From: Streptomyces sp. NBC_00569
GTDB taxonomy: Bacteria > Actinomycetota > Actinomycetes > Streptomycetales > Streptomycetaceae
Direction: 5' to 3'
NCBI RefSeq assembly: GCF_036345255.1
Contig: NZ_CP107783.1
Span: 6,308,001 to 6,372,000, forward strand
Length of the DNA stretch: 64,000 nt
Shown: piece by piece, positions 1 to 8,344 of the stretch
Position numbering within the stretch: the first letter of the stretch is position 1
Layout of the letters: each line of letters opens with the position of its first letter
Translations under genes and position numbers: made by a program
Notes under the pieces: model-generated
The model's input: the letters and a program-made list of their open reading frames with translations, nothing else
What the model was told of the DNA's origin: nothing
Database searches by the model: none

Positions 1-222
1 CAGGAACGGGGAGCCCGGGTCGAGCAGTGCGTCCACGCGGTCGCGCGGCAGCAGCTTGCCGCGCGCGGTGTGGCGGGCGCGGGCCCGCTCACCGCCGCCG
101 AGCCGGGCCGCGGCCAGCTTGCCGCGCAGCTCGTCGGCCAGCGCCTCGTGCGCCGCCTCGTTGGCCTTCCAGGCCTCCGAGGCGGGGTCCGCCGCGCTCG
201 TCAGCTCCGGTGCCTCCTGCAT
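1..222 (-). CDS. acyl-CoA carboxylase carboxyltransferase (beta) subunit, N-terminal part
   Basis: Only the first 74 codons are inside the window; the gene runs off the left edge. The N-terminus ([18 protein letters not shown]) and the following stretch with [18 protein letters not shown] then [11 protein letters not shown] match the biotin-dependent carboxyltransferase family of methylcrotonyl/propionyl-CoA carboxylases, where the RGKLxxRERxxxLLDxGSPF block opens the domain. A GAGGGG ribosome site precedes the ATG at 222. The enzyme would carboxylate a short acyl-CoA in the cytoplasm, probably methylcrotonyl-CoA from leucine breakdown. The divergent TetR gene and the acyl-CoA dehydrogenase beyond it fit acyl-CoA or branched-chain amino acid catabolism. 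Substrate is inferred, not seen. Confidence 0.85.
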   Translation of the reverse strand, partial: MQEAPELTSAADPASEAWKANEAAHEALADELRGKLAAARLGGGERARARHTARGKLLPRDRVDALLDPGSPFL

Positions 223-266
223 CCCGCAGTCCCCTCATTCGGCTCGCGTCGTCCGGCTCCCGCTCG

Positions 267-311
267 GTTAATGAGCGTTAACGCGTTTCCTTCAGGTTAA
301 CGACCGCTAAC
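267..311. promoter_or_regulatory. two copies of a 16-bp TetR-type operator
   Basis: The copies are GTTAATGAGCGTTAAC (267-282) and GTTAACGACCGCTAAC (296-311). Both fit GTTAAYGASCGYTAAC and are near-palindromic; centres are 29 bp apart. They lie between the carboxylase gene and the TetR gene, and the second copy overlaps where the -35 of the tetR promoter should be. The obvious reading is autoregulation plus repression of the divergent carboxylase operon. Confidence 0.7.
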
Positions 312-320
312 GTCGCTGTC

Positions 321-326
321 TAGAAT
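321..326 (+). promoter_or_regulatory. -10 element of a leaderless tetR transcript
   Basis: TAGAAT ends 7 nt before the ATG at 334 and there is no Shine-Dalgarno sequence. Transcription would start at or next to the A of the start codon. Confidence 0.6.
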
Positions 327-333
327 TACCTTC

Positions 334-921
334 ATGGCCACCAGAACCGACGCCCCCACCCGCCGCGAGCAGATCCTCAAGGAAGCCGCGCGCTTGTTCG
401 CCGAGCGCGGGTTCCATGGAGTCGGCGTCGACGAGATAGGTGCCGCGGTCGGCATCAGCGGCCCCGGGCTCTACCGCCACTTCGCGGGCAAGGACGCGAT
501 GCTCGCGGAGCTGCTCGTCGGGATCAGCGGGCGGCTCCTGACCGGCGGCAAGCGCCGTCTCGCCGAGTCGGACGGCGGCGATCCCGAGGCGCTGCTCGAC
601 TCGCTCATCGAGGGGCACATCGACTTCGCCCTCGACGACCGCCCCCTGATCACCCTGCACGACCGTGAGCTGGACCGCCTGCGCGACAGCGACCGCAAGC
701 TGGTGCGCCAGCTCCAGCGCCAGTACGTCGAGCTGTGGGTGGAGGCGGTGCGCGAGGTCTATCCGGGCCTGGTCGAGCAGCCCGCGAGGGCCGCCGTGCA
801 CGCGGTCTTTGGCCTGCTCAACTCGACCCCGCACCTCGGCAGGTCCGGCGGACTGCCCGGCCGTGAGGCGACGGCCGGCCTGCTGCACCGCATGGCCCGC
901 GGGGCGTTCGAGGCCGCCTAG
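334..921 (+). CDS. TetR-family repressor of the acyl-CoA carboxylase locus
   Basis: A 195-residue protein with the usual TetR length. The helix-turn-helix lies near residues 10-55 (RREQILKEAARLFAERGF, then GVDEIGAAVGISGPGLYRHF, then GKDAML). The all-helical C-terminal part would bind the inducer, probably an acyl-CoA given the neighbours. There is no ribosome site; a TAGAAT hexamer 7 nt upstream suggests a leaderless message. The divergent carboxylase gene and two matching palindromes in between (267-311) make it the local repressor. The target is inferred from position and has not been shown. Confidence 0.85.
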   Translation: MATRTDAPTRREQILKEAARLFAERGFHGVGVDEIGAAVGISGPGLYRHFAGKDAMLAELLVGISGRLLTGGKRRLAESDGGDPEALLDSLIEGHIDFALDDRPLITLHDRELDRLRDSDRKLVRQLQRQYVELWVEAVREVYPGLVEQPARAAVHAVFGLLNSTPHLGRSGGLPGREATAGLLHRMARGAFEAA

Positions 922-1156
922 GGGTCCCCCGTGCCGCGTCACCGGAGAGCCCTGGTGGCCCCGCTGCGCGGCCTCCCCGGCGCCTTGTGATCGCACGCAC
1001 CAGGCGCCGCCGGTCCCGTCCTCCGGGCGGACGACGGGAATCCGACGACGGGAACGCAGCGTGACGTGCGTCTCTGGACGCTCCAGAAACTGGCGGGTAA
1101 CCTACGCTGAGCAAGCGCTTAGTCGTGCAGTGATGCCGTTTCCGAAGGAGCAGGTC

Positions 1157-2314
1157 GTGCGCCGTACCGTTTACAACGAGGACCACGAGGCGTTCCGGGA
1201 CACCATCCGCGCCTTCATCGAGGCCGAGGTCGTGCCCGTCTACGACGAGTGGTTCGCGGCCGGGCAGGCCCCGCGCGACTTCTACTACAAGCTCGCCGAG
1301 CTCGGCGTCTTCGGTATCCGCGTGCCCGAGGAGTTCGGCGGCGCCGGCATCGACTCGTACAAGTTCGAGGCGGTGATGTACGAGGAGACCTCGCGCGCGG
1401 GCGTGCAGTTCGGCGGCTCCGGCGTGCACGTACTGCTCGGCCTTCCGTACATCAAGATGCTCGCCACCGACGAGCAGAAGAAGCGCTTCCTGCCGAAGTT
1501 CGTCTCCGGCGAGGAGATGTGGGCCCTCGCGATGACCGAGCCGGGCACCGGCTCCGACCTCGCGGGCATGAAGACCACCGCCAAGCTGAGCGAGGACGGC
1601 ACGCACTACGTCCTCAACGGCGCCAAGACCTTCATCACCGGCGGTGTCCACGCCGACAAGGTGATCGTCTGCGCCCGCACCGACGCGCCCACCGCCGAGG
1701 ACCGCCGCCACGGCATCTCCCTCTTCGCCGTGGACACCAAGTCCGAGGGCTACTCCATAGGCCGCAAGCTCGACAAGCTCGGCCTGAAGACCTCCGACAC
1801 CGCCGAGCTGGCGTTCGTCGACGTGAAGGTCCCCGTCGAGGACCTCCTCGGCGAGGAGAACAAGGGCTTCTACTACCTCGGCCACAACCTCGCCTCCGAG
1901 CGCTGGGGCATCGCCTTCGGCGCCTACGCGCAGGCCAAGGCCGCCGTCCGGTTCGCCAAGGAGTACGTCCAGGAGCGCGCCGTCTTCGGCAAGCCCGTCG
2001 CCTCCTTCCAGAACACCAAGTTCGAACTGGCCGCCTGCCAGGCCGAGGTGGACGCCGCCGAGGCCGTCGCCGACCGCGCCCTGGAGGCCCTCGACGCGGG
2101 CGAGCTGACCCCCGCCGAGGCCGCCAGCGCCAAGCTGTTCTGCACCGAGGTCGCGCACCGCGTCATCGACCGCTGCCTCCAGCTGCACGGCGGCTACGGC
2201 TTCATGAACGAGTACCCGATCGCGCGCCTGTACGCGGACAACCGCGTCAACCGCATCTACGGCGGCACCAGCGAGATCATGAAGACGATCATCGCGAAGG
2301 ACATGGGCCTGTAA
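1157..2314 (+). CDS. acyl-CoA dehydrogenase
   Basis: A 385-residue FAD flavoprotein oxidising an acyl-CoA at C2-C3 and passing electrons to electron-transfer flavoprotein. Visible motifs are the family block MTEPGTGSDLAG near residue 126, FNEDHEAF-like N-terminus, and the C-terminal signature LHGGYGFMNEYPIARLYAD, then YGGTSEIM. The usual catalytic Glu of short-chain enzymes (YEGT) is Gly here; Glu248 in NLASERW is the likely base, as in long-chain and isovaleryl-type enzymes. I chose GTG 1157 because GAAGGAG lies 6 nt upstream; an in-frame ATG at 1133 is possible. An AAGCGCTT palindrome at 1113-1120 may be an operator. The gene belongs with the acyl-CoA catabolic genes on its left. Confidence 0.9.
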   Translation: MRRTVYNEDHEAFRDTIRAFIEAEVVPVYDEWFAAGQAPRDFYYKLAELGVFGIRVPEEFGGAGIDSYKFEAVMYEETSRAGVQFGGSGVHVLLGLPYIKMLATDEQKKRFLPKFVSGEEMWALAMTEPGTGSDLAGMKTTAKLSEDGTHYVLNGAKTFITGGVHADKVIVCARTDAPTAEDRRHGISLFAVDTKSEGYSIGRKLDKLGLKTSDTAELAFVDVKVPVEDLLGEENKGFYYLGHNLASERWGIAFGAYAQAKAAVRFAKEYVQERAVFGKPVASFQNTKFELAACQAEVDAAEAVADRALEALDAGELTPAEAASAKLFCTEVAHRVIDRCLQLHGGYGFMNEYPIARLYADNRVNRIYGGTSEIMKTIIAKDMGL

Positions 2315-2337
2315 CCCGCCCGTCCCTCCGCCTTCTG

Positions 2338-2343
2338 TAGAAC
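2338..2343 (+). promoter_or_regulatory. -10 element of a leaderless thioesterase transcript
   Basis: TAGAAC ends 7 nt before the ATG at 2351, with no ribosome site. This is the same arrangement as at tetR. No clear -35 is visible. Confidence 0.5.
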
Positions 2344-2350
2344 TGGCTGT

Positions 2351-3232
2351 ATGAATCAGGCACTGGAGTCCCTGCTCGATCTGCTCGACCTGGAGCAGAT
2401 CGAGCAGGACATCTTCCGCGGGCAGTCCCGCTCCGCCGTCGTCCCCCGGGTCTTCGGCGGACAGGTGGCCGCCCAGGCGCTCGTCGCCGCCGGGCGCACC
2501 GTTCCCGGCGAGCGGCACGCCCACTCGCTGCACGCGTACTTCCTGCGGCCCGGTGACCCGGGCGCGCCCATCGTGTACACGGTCGACCGGATCCGCGACG
2601 GGCGCTCCTTCACCACGCGCCGCGTCGTCGCCGTCCAGCACGGGCAGCCGATCTTCCATCTCTCGGCGTCCTTCCAGACGTACGAGGACGGGCTCGAGCA
2701 CCAGGCGGCCATGCCGCCCGCGCCCGACCCCGAGACGCTGCCCACCGCCGCCGAGATGCTGCCGCGCTACGCCGACGCGTTCGTCGAGCCCGGTGTCGCC
2801 GAGCGGCTCCTCGAAGCGCGCGAGGCCGTCGACCTGCGGTACGTGGACGCGCCGCCGTTCGGCAGCGTGGGCACCCCGCAGGAGCCGCGCTCGCAGGTCT
2901 GGTTCCGTACGAACGGCAAGCTCCACGGCGTCATCGACGAGCCGCTGCTGCACGTCTGCCTCGCCACGTACGTCTCCGACATGACGCTCCTCGACTCCGT
3001 GCTGCTCGCGCACGGGCGCGGGGGATGGGCCGTGGGCGACGTCGTCGGCGCCTCGCTCGACCACGCGATGTGGTTCCACCGGCCGTTCCGCGCGGACGAA
3101 TGGCTCCTGTACGACCAGGAGTCGCCGTCGGCCTCGGGCGGGCGCGGCCTTGGCCAGGCCCGCATCTACACGCGCGACGGACAGCTCGCCATCTCCGTGA
3201 TCCAGGAGGGCGTCGTCCGCGTCCCACGGTGA
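2351..3232 (+). CDS. tesB: acyl-CoA thioesterase II
   Basis: A 293-residue double-hotdog thioesterase that hydrolyses acyl-CoA to free acid and CoA in the cytoplasm. The N-terminal hotdog has FGGQVAAQALVAA near residue 35. The C-terminal hotdog has the family's catalytic surroundings: LDHAMWFHRPF (Asp) near residue 240 and ISVIQEGVVR (Gln) at the end. Length matches TesB of E. coli (286). It follows the acyl-CoA dehydrogenase in the same direction after a 36-nt gap but seems to have its own leaderless promoter. It probably balances CoA pools during acyl-CoA breakdown. Which chain length it prefers cannot be read from the sequence. Confidence 0.9.
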   Translation: MNQALESLLDLLDLEQIEQDIFRGQSRSAVVPRVFGGQVAAQALVAAGRTVPGERHAHSLHAYFLRPGDPGAPIVYTVDRIRDGRSFTTRRVVAVQHGQPIFHLSASFQTYEDGLEHQAAMPPAPDPETLPTAAEMLPRYADAFVEPGVAERLLEAREAVDLRYVDAPPFGSVGTPQEPRSQVWFRTNGKLHGVIDEPLLHVCLATYVSDMTLLDSVLLAHGRGGWAVGDVVGASLDHAMWFHRPFRADEWLLYDQESPSASGGRGLGQARIYTRDGQLAISVIQEGVVRVPR

Positions 3233-3266
3233 GCCCGCGTGGTTCGCGGCGCGCGGGGATCGGACA

Positions 3267-3272
3267 TACCGT
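3267..3272 (+). promoter_or_regulatory. -10 element of a leaderless cation-efflux transcript
   Basis: TACCGT lies 7 nt before the ATG at 3280 and no ribosome site is present. Confidence 0.45.
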
Positions 3273-3279
3273 CACGTGC

Positions 3280-4269
3280 ATGGGCACGAGCGCTGAGCAG
3301 ACGGGAACGGCCGGAGAGGACGGCGGGGGCGAGAGCGCCACCACCGTCCTCGTGGCGGCCGCCGCCAACCTCGGGATCGCCCTCGCCAAGGCCGTCGCCG
3401 GAATCATCAGCGGGTCGAGCGCCATGCTCTCGGAGGCCGCCCACTCGGTCGCCGACACGGTCACCGAGGTGCTGCTGCTCACCGCGCTGAAGCGCAGCGA
3501 GAAGCCCGCGGACGAGGAACATCCCCTCGGCTACGGGTCCGAGCGCTACATCTGGGCCATGCTCGCCGCCGTCGCCACGTTCGTCGGCGGCGCCGTCTTC
3601 TCGATCTACGACGGCATCCACACCCTCGTGGCCGGTGAGGAGCTCGGCGACCCGCTCGTCTCGTACATCGTGCTCGCCGTCGCCTTCCTGCTGGAGGGCT
3701 TCTCGCTGCGTACGGGGATCAGACAGGCCCGGGGCGAGGCCGAACGCATCGGGGCGCCCGTGGGCCGGTATCTGCAGCGCACCCCCGACACCGCCGTGAA
3801 GGCCGTCGTCCTGGAGGACGCGGCCGCCCTCGTCGGCCTGCTCCTCGCCGCGGGCGGACTGCTCGGCGGTCAGCTCACCGGCTCCGGCGTCTGGGACGCC
3901 ATCGCCTCCCTGTGCATCGGCGCGCTGCTCCTGTACGTCGCCTGGGTCCTCGGACGGTCCAACGCCGAACTCCTCATCGGGCGCCCGCTGCCCAAGGCGG
4001 TCCGCCTGGAGATCCGCGAACTGCTCGCCGGTGTCGAGCACATCGAGGCCGTACTCGAACTGACCACCCTCGTCCAGGGCCCGCGCGAGGCGCTCGTCGC
4101 GGCGAAGGTCGACCTGCGCGACACCTCGACCGCCGCGCAGGTCGAGTGGGCCTGCGAGGAGGCGGCCGCCCGGCTGCGCGAGCGGTTCCCGAACGTGACC
4201 CGGGTCTACCTCGACCCGACGCCCGGGTTCGCGCAGCGGCGCGAGGAGGGGCTCAACCCGTGGGGCTGA
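3280..4269 (+). CDS. cation diffusion facilitator family transporter
   Basis: A 329-residue membrane protein of the CDF family, which exports Zn2+ or related divalent metals by proton antiport. Six hydrophobic segments run from about residue 20 to 230, followed by a cytoplasmic C-terminal domain ending in FPNVTRVYLDP. The metal-site helix carries AHSVADTV (HxxxD, residues about 50-57). TM5 has LEDAAAL, which supplies an acidic pair. The first loop has EEHPLGYGSERYIWAML, typical of the CDF_efflux domain. The ATG at 3280 is the only reasonable start. The metal cannot be predicted securely. Its 3' end overlaps the convergent hydrolase gene by 17 nt. Confidence 0.88.
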   Translation: MGTSAEQTGTAGEDGGGESATTVLVAAAANLGIALAKAVAGIISGSSAMLSEAAHSVADTVTEVLLLTALKRSEKPADEEHPLGYGSERYIWAMLAAVATFVGGAVFSIYDGIHTLVAGEELGDPLVSYIVLAVAFLLEGFSLRTGIRQARGEAERIGAPVGRYLQRTPDTAVKAVVLEDAAALVGLLLAAGGLLGGQLTGSGVWDAIASLCIGALLLYVAWVLGRSNAELLIGRPLPKAVRLEIRELLAGVEHIEAVLELTTLVQGPREALVAAKVDLRDTSTAAQVEWACEEAAARLRERFPNVTRVYLDPTPGFAQRREEGLNPWG

Positions 4270-5050
4270 GGCCCGCCGCGTCGAGGAGATACGCCGTCAT
4301 CGGGTCGTAGTGGCGCGGGCTCGTGACGTGGTCGTCGAGCGGCACCGTCACCTGAAGGGTGCCCTCCGCCTCGCCGACGAACAGCGCCGGGTCGTTGCAG
4401 TCCGCGTATCCGATGGAGTCGATGCCCCGCTGGCCCGCGCAGCCCGCCCAGCCGTGGTCGGCGACGACGAGGTTCGGCAGCGGGCGTCCCTCGCGCTCCA
4501 GGCCGTCCAGGATCTGCGCCATGGGGTCCGGGGAATGCGTGTGCCAAAGGGTCGCGCCGCGCTCCAGGACCGCCACGTCCGCGAACTGGAAGACCATGCC
4601 CTCGCCCGTCGACAGGCCTTCGGGGATCACGACGATCTCGCAGCCCGCCGCGCGCAGCGCCGCGGCCGTCGCGCGGTGCACGTCGAGGAGCCCGCCCGGG
4701 TGGCCCGTCGCGAACAGGACGCGCTCCTTGCCGGCCGCCGCCTTGCGCAGCCGGGCGCCCATCCGGTCCAGGGCGTCGACCGTGAGCTGCGGGTCGATGG
4801 TGTCCTGGCCGAAGCGGTACTCGGGGTCGTCGTTCACGCCGCACCGCTCCGCCATCACCGCGAGGACGTCCTGCTCGTCGGTCCAGCGGTCGCCGAGCTC
4901 CAGGCCGAGCCAGTAGTGGCGGTCGCCGTTCGCGAGCCTGCGGTAGTGGGAGAGGTTGTTGTCGCGGGGTGTGGCCACGTCGCCCGCGATGCGGGTGCGG
5001 ATCAGATGGTCGACGAGCGCGGCGCGGCTGGGGATCCCGGGTATCGGCAT
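4253..5050 (-). CDS. conserved hydrolase, annotated as phosphatase in actinomycetes
   Basis: A 265-residue cytoplasmic protein. I recognise it as a conserved actinobacterial family usually labelled phosphatase, but see no classical phosphatase motif. Conserved-looking blocks are NNLSHYRRLANGDRHYWLGL near residue 30, FATGHPGGLLDVHRA near 115, VVADHGWAGCAGQ near 207 and NDPALFVGEAEGTLQVTVPL near 230. The GHPGG and DHGWAG blocks could hold an active site. A CACAAT hexamer (5058-5063) sits 7 nt before ATG 5050, though the intervening G run could also serve as a ribosome site. An ATG three codons upstream is an alternative start. The reaction is unknown. Confidence 0.7.
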   Translation of the reverse strand: MPIPGIPSRAALVDHLIRTRIAGDVATPRDNNLSHYRRLANGDRHYWLGLELGDRWTDEQDVLAVMAERCGVNDDPEYRFGQDTIDPQLTVDALDRMGARLRKAAAGKERVLFATGHPGGLLDVHRATAAALRAAGCEIVVIPEGLSTGEGMVFQFADVAVLERGATLWHTHSPDPMAQILDGLEREGRPLPNLVVADHGWAGCAGQRGIDSIGYADCNDPALFVGEAEGTLQVTVPLDDHVTSPRHYDPMTAYLLDAAGLSPTG

Positions 5051-5112
5051 GCCCCCCATTGTGCCGTCGGGCGCTGTGAGGAGCCCCGATGTCCCGGAGG
5101 GTGGGACGGGTG

Positions 5113-6621
5113 TCACTCTGCGTGGCGCAGGGCGAACCACAGCTCCATGCGCACGTCGGGGTCGTCCAGGTCGGTGTCCAGGAGCGTGGCGCACTTCGCG
5201 ATGCGCTGCCGCACGGTGTTGCGGTGGACGGCGAGCGCCGTGGCCGTGCGGTCCCAACTCCCGTGCAGGGACAGCCAGGTACGCAGTGTCTCGGTCAGCG
5301 CGGGAGTGTGCGCGATCGGGGCGAGGAGCGTGCGGGCGTGCGCCGTCACCTCCCCGGGGTCGAGGAGCGAGGCGAGTCCCCGCGCGTCCGCGTGGTGGTG
5401 CACGAGCGAAGAGCGGGTCGCCTTCGCCCGGGTCAGGGCGCGCGAGGCCTGCGCGTCGGCCGCCGCCAGGTCGTCCGTGGGCGCCGTGCCGCTCACCCCC
5501 ATCACCCAGCCCTCCTGCGCGACGACCTCCTGGTCCGCGGGGAGCAGGGCGCGTACGAGGGAGTCGGTCGCGTCGAGGAGGGGCGTGCCGAGGGAGACCG
5601 GGGGCGGGGACGGGCGGTCGGGTGCGGCGTGGACCACGCGCCACGTGCCGTCGCCGAGCAGCGCCGCGACGTCGGCCGGCTCCTCGCCGAGCAGGAGCCG
5701 GACCAGGGCCGCCGAGCGCGACGCCTCGGCCGTCGTCTGGTGTTCGCCCGTGAGCAGGGAGAGCAGGACCACCGCCACCCCCGCGATGGTGTGGTCACCG
5801 GGGTCGCGGTGGCCGACCGCCGTCCCCAGCGCGTAGCCCTGGCCGCCTCCCAGCGCGTACGCCGCCAGCTGCGTGCCGCCCACCGTGTCCGCCGCCGACG
5901 TGGGCGCGGGGAAGAGGCGGGTCTCGCCGGGGCGCACGATCCGCATCAGCTGCGCCATCGCCGCGCTCACCTCGGCCGACGGGTCGGGGCCCGCCCGGCC
6001 GACCTCCGTGCCGTCCGGCGCGCTGAGCACCGCCCAGCCGCCGGTGCGCTGCGCCAGCTGCCGCAGCACCGCGGGCACCGGGTAGGGGCGTGCCGCCGCC
6101 GTGGCGAGGCCCTGCTGCGCCTCGCTGACGCGGCGCAGTTCCGCGTGGCGCGCCTGGGCCATCAGCTGCCACACCGCGCGGGTCACGCCGCTGAACGTGG
6201 AGTGGGGCGGTACCTCCAGCAGCGGCAGGCCGTGCCGCTCGCAGGCCGCGACCAGGGCGCGCGGCACCGTGTCGTGCACCGGCGCGACCCCGAAGCCGAG
6301 CGCCGCCCCGCCCGCCGCGACGATCCGCGCCACGTAGTCGTCGTAATAGGGACCCGTGCCCGCCGACTCCGTCGCGTGCACTCCGGCGGTCAGCAGCAGC
6401 TCGCCGCCGAGCAGATACGGGTACGGGTCGGCCATCTCGGACGTGTGCGCCCAGTGGATCACCGTGTCGGGGCCCACGGGCGGGCCCGCGATCTGGCGCA
6501 GGCCCAGGTCCTCGCGGGCGAGCAGCGCGGTGAGCGGGACCGGCGGGGTCGGCGGAACGGCCGGTGCGGGGGGCGCAGAGGGGCCTGACGGGCCCGCCGC
6601 AGGCCGGGTTGCGTCGGGCAT
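5113..6621 (-). CDS. PucR-family transcriptional regulator
   Basis: A 502-residue regulator. The N-terminal PucR-type ligand domain spans about residues 25-150 (LTALLAREDLGLRQIAG, then HTSEMADPYPYLLGGELLLT). A CdaR/GGDEF-like middle follows. The C-terminal PucR helix-turn-helix is LHGSWDRTATALAVHRNTV then RQRIAKC near residue 450. It is divergent from the symporter, ureohydrolase and ThDP-enzyme genes, so it very likely controls them, sensing a nitrogen-rich substrate as other PucR proteins sense purine intermediates or amino acids. I chose ATG 6621 because GGAGAA lies about 10 nt upstream; ATG 6639 is an alternative without a ribosome site. A short inverted repeat (TGGATG/CATCCA, 6624-6642) covers the start region. 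Confidence 0.85.
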   Translation of the reverse strand: MPDATRPAAGPSGPSAPPAPAVPPTPPVPLTALLAREDLGLRQIAGPPVGPDTVIHWAHTSEMADPYPYLLGGELLLTAGVHATESAGTGPYYDDYVARIVAAGGAALGFGVAPVHDTVPRALVAACERHGLPLLEVPPHSTFSGVTRAVWQLMAQARHAELRRVSEAQQGLATAAARPYPVPAVLRQLAQRTGGWAVLSAPDGTEVGRAGPDPSAEVSAAMAQLMRIVRPGETRLFPAPTSAADTVGGTQLAAYALGGGQGYALGTAVGHRDPGDHTIAGVAVVLLSLLTGEHQTTAEASRSAALVRLLLGEEPADVAALLGDGTWRVVHAAPDRPSPPPVSLGTPLLDATDSLVRALLPADQEVVAQEGWVMGVSGTAPTDDLAAADAQASRALTRAKATRSSLVHHHADARGLASLLDPGEVTAHARTLLAPIAHTPALTETLRTWLSLHGSWDRTATALAVHRNTVRQRIAKCATLLDTDLDDPDVRMELWFALRHAE

Positions 6622-6799
6622 GGTGGATGTTTTCTCCATCCAGTCGCGGGAGAGTGGATAAAACGTACACTTCAGCGTTGCTTTCAGGCCACCTAATGTC
6701 GTGCCGACCGCAGGCCTCGGGTACGGGCGGATGTCCCCACGGCCGGTCACCCACCCCCATCTGCACGACACGCCACCGAGGTGCGCGAAGGAGGGCCCT

Positions 6800-8272
6800 A
6801 TGGCCGTCGACTACACAGTGATCGTCGTCTATCTCGCCGGCATGCTCGCCATGGGCTGGTGGGGCATGCGCCGCGCCAAGTCCAAGAGCGAGTTCCTCGT
6901 GGCGGGCCGCAGGCTCGGCCCGATGATGTACTCCGGCACCATGGCCGCGATCGTCCTCGGCGGCGCCTCCACCATCGGCGGCGTCGGCCTCGGCTACCAG
7001 TACGGCCTGTCCGGCGCGTGGATGGTCTTCACCATCGGCCTCGGCCTGCTCGCGCTGTCCGTGTTCTTCTCGGCGCGCATCGCCCGCCTGAAGGTCTACA
7101 CCGTCTCCGAGATGCTCGACCTGCGCTACGGCGGCCGGTCCGGGCTCATCTCCGGCATCGTGATGTGGGCGTACACGCTGATGCTCGCCGTCACCTCGAC
7201 CATCGCCTACGCCACGATCTTCGACGTGCTGTTCGACATGAACCGCACCATCGCGATCATCCTCGGCGGCTCGATCGTCGTCGCGTACTCGACGCTCGGC
7301 GGCATGTGGTCCATCACCCTCACCGACATGGTGCAGTTCGTGGTGAAGACCATCGGCGTGCTGCTCCTGCTGCTGCCGATCGCCGTCATCAAGGCCGGCG
7401 GCTTCAGCGAGATGAAGGCCAAGCTGCCCACCGAGTACTTCGACCCGCTGGGCATCGGCGGCGAGACGATCTTCACGTACGTGCTGATCTACACCTTCGG
7501 CATGCTGATCGGCCAGGACATCTGGCAGCGCGTGTTCACGGCCCGCAGCGACAAGGTCGCCCGCGTCGGCGGCACCGTCGCGGGTACCTACTGCCTGGTC
7601 TACGCCGTCGCCGGCGCCGTCATCGGCACCGCCGCGAAGGTCATGTACCCGAAGCTGCCGAGCGCCGACGCCGCCTTCGCGACCATCGTCAAGGACGAGC
7701 TCCCCATCGGTGTGCGCGGCCTGGTGCTCGCCGCCGCGCTCGCCGCCGTCATGTCGACGTCGTCCGGCGCGCTGATCGCCTGCGCGACCGTCGCCAACAA
7801 CGACATCTGGTCGCGTCTGCGGGGCGCCATCAAGCCCTCCGGCCAGAACGCCGACGAGCCCCACGACGAGGTGAAGGGCAACCGCCTCTTCATCCTGATC
7901 ATGGGCGTCGCGGTGATCTGCATCGCCATCGCGCTCAACAACGTCGTCGAGGCCCTGACCGTCGCCTACAACCTGCTCGTCGCCGGGCTCCTCGTGCCGA
8001 TCCTCGGCGGTCTGCTGTGGAAGCGCGGCACCGTGGCCGGCGCCCTCGCCGCCGTCGTCGTCGGCGGACTCGCCGTCATCGGCCTGATGTGGGGCTACGG
8101 GATCCTCGCCAACGAGCCCGTGTACTACGGCCTCCTGCTGTCCCTCGCCGCGTACGTCGTGGTCTCCCTCGCCACCAAGCCGACCGACGCCGCGGTGCTC
8201 GCCGCCTGGCGCGAACGGCTCGCCGGGCGCGGGGCGGAGACGGACGCGGAGCCGGCCACCGTCACTCAGTAA
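6800..8272 (+). CDS. sodium:solute symporter
   Basis: A 490-residue inner-membrane transporter of the SSS family with about 13 hydrophobic segments. Family features are the N-terminal MRRAKSKSEFLVAGRRLGPM loop, GGASTIGGVGLGYQYGLSG in TM2, and GQDIWQRVFTARSDK after TM6. AAALAAVMSTSSGALIACA contributes to the Na+ site. It would import a solute with Na+. It opens the operon with speB-like and ThDP-enzyme genes, so its cargo is probably the substrate of those enzymes (a guanidino compound, agmatine or an amine/acid). GAAGGAGG lies 6 nt before ATG 6800. The actual solute is not readable from sequence. Confidence 0.88.
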   Translation: MAVDYTVIVVYLAGMLAMGWWGMRRAKSKSEFLVAGRRLGPMMYSGTMAAIVLGGASTIGGVGLGYQYGLSGAWMVFTIGLGLLALSVFFSARIARLKVYTVSEMLDLRYGGRSGLISGIVMWAYTLMLAVTSTIAYATIFDVLFDMNRTIAIILGGSIVVAYSTLGGMWSITLTDMVQFVVKTIGVLLLLLPIAVIKAGGFSEMKAKLPTEYFDPLGIGGETIFTYVLIYTFGMLIGQDIWQRVFTARSDKVARVGGTVAGTYCLVYAVAGAVIGTAAKVMYPKLPSADAAFATIVKDELPIGVRGLVLAAALAAVMSTSSGALIACATVANNDIWSRLRGAIKPSGQNADEPHDEVKGNRLFILIMGVAVICIAIALNNVVEALTVAYNLLVAGLLVPILGGLLWKRGTVAGALAAVVVGGLAVIGLMWGYGILANEPVYYGLLLSLAAYVVVSLATKPTDAAVLAAWRERLAGRGAETDAEPATVTQ

Positions 8273-8281
8273 ATTCGGAAA

Positions 8282-8315
8282 GCGCCGCGTGGCCCCGCCA
8301 AGGGCCGCGCGGCGC
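8282..8315 (+). terminator. GC-rich hairpin between symporter and ureohydrolase genes
   Basis: A 13-bp stem (GCGCCGCGTGGCC paired with GGCCGCGCGGCGC, one G-T pair) with an 8-nt loop. There is no T tract. It may be a partial terminator or a processing stem that lowers expression of the genes after the symporter. Confidence 0.5.
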
Positions 8316-8344
8316 CAAGAAGCGTAGGAAAGAAGGCAATTCGC

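Noticed and set aside
1113..1120. AAGCGCTT as a firm operator for the acyl-CoA dehydrogenase gene
   Set aside because: Only an 8-bp core with little extended symmetry, so it is mentioned in the gene entry but not listed as a site.
818..3079. A 753-codon minus-strand frame opposite the acyl-CoA dehydrogenase and thioesterase
   Set aside because: Codon third-position pattern and motifs support only the plus-strand genes.
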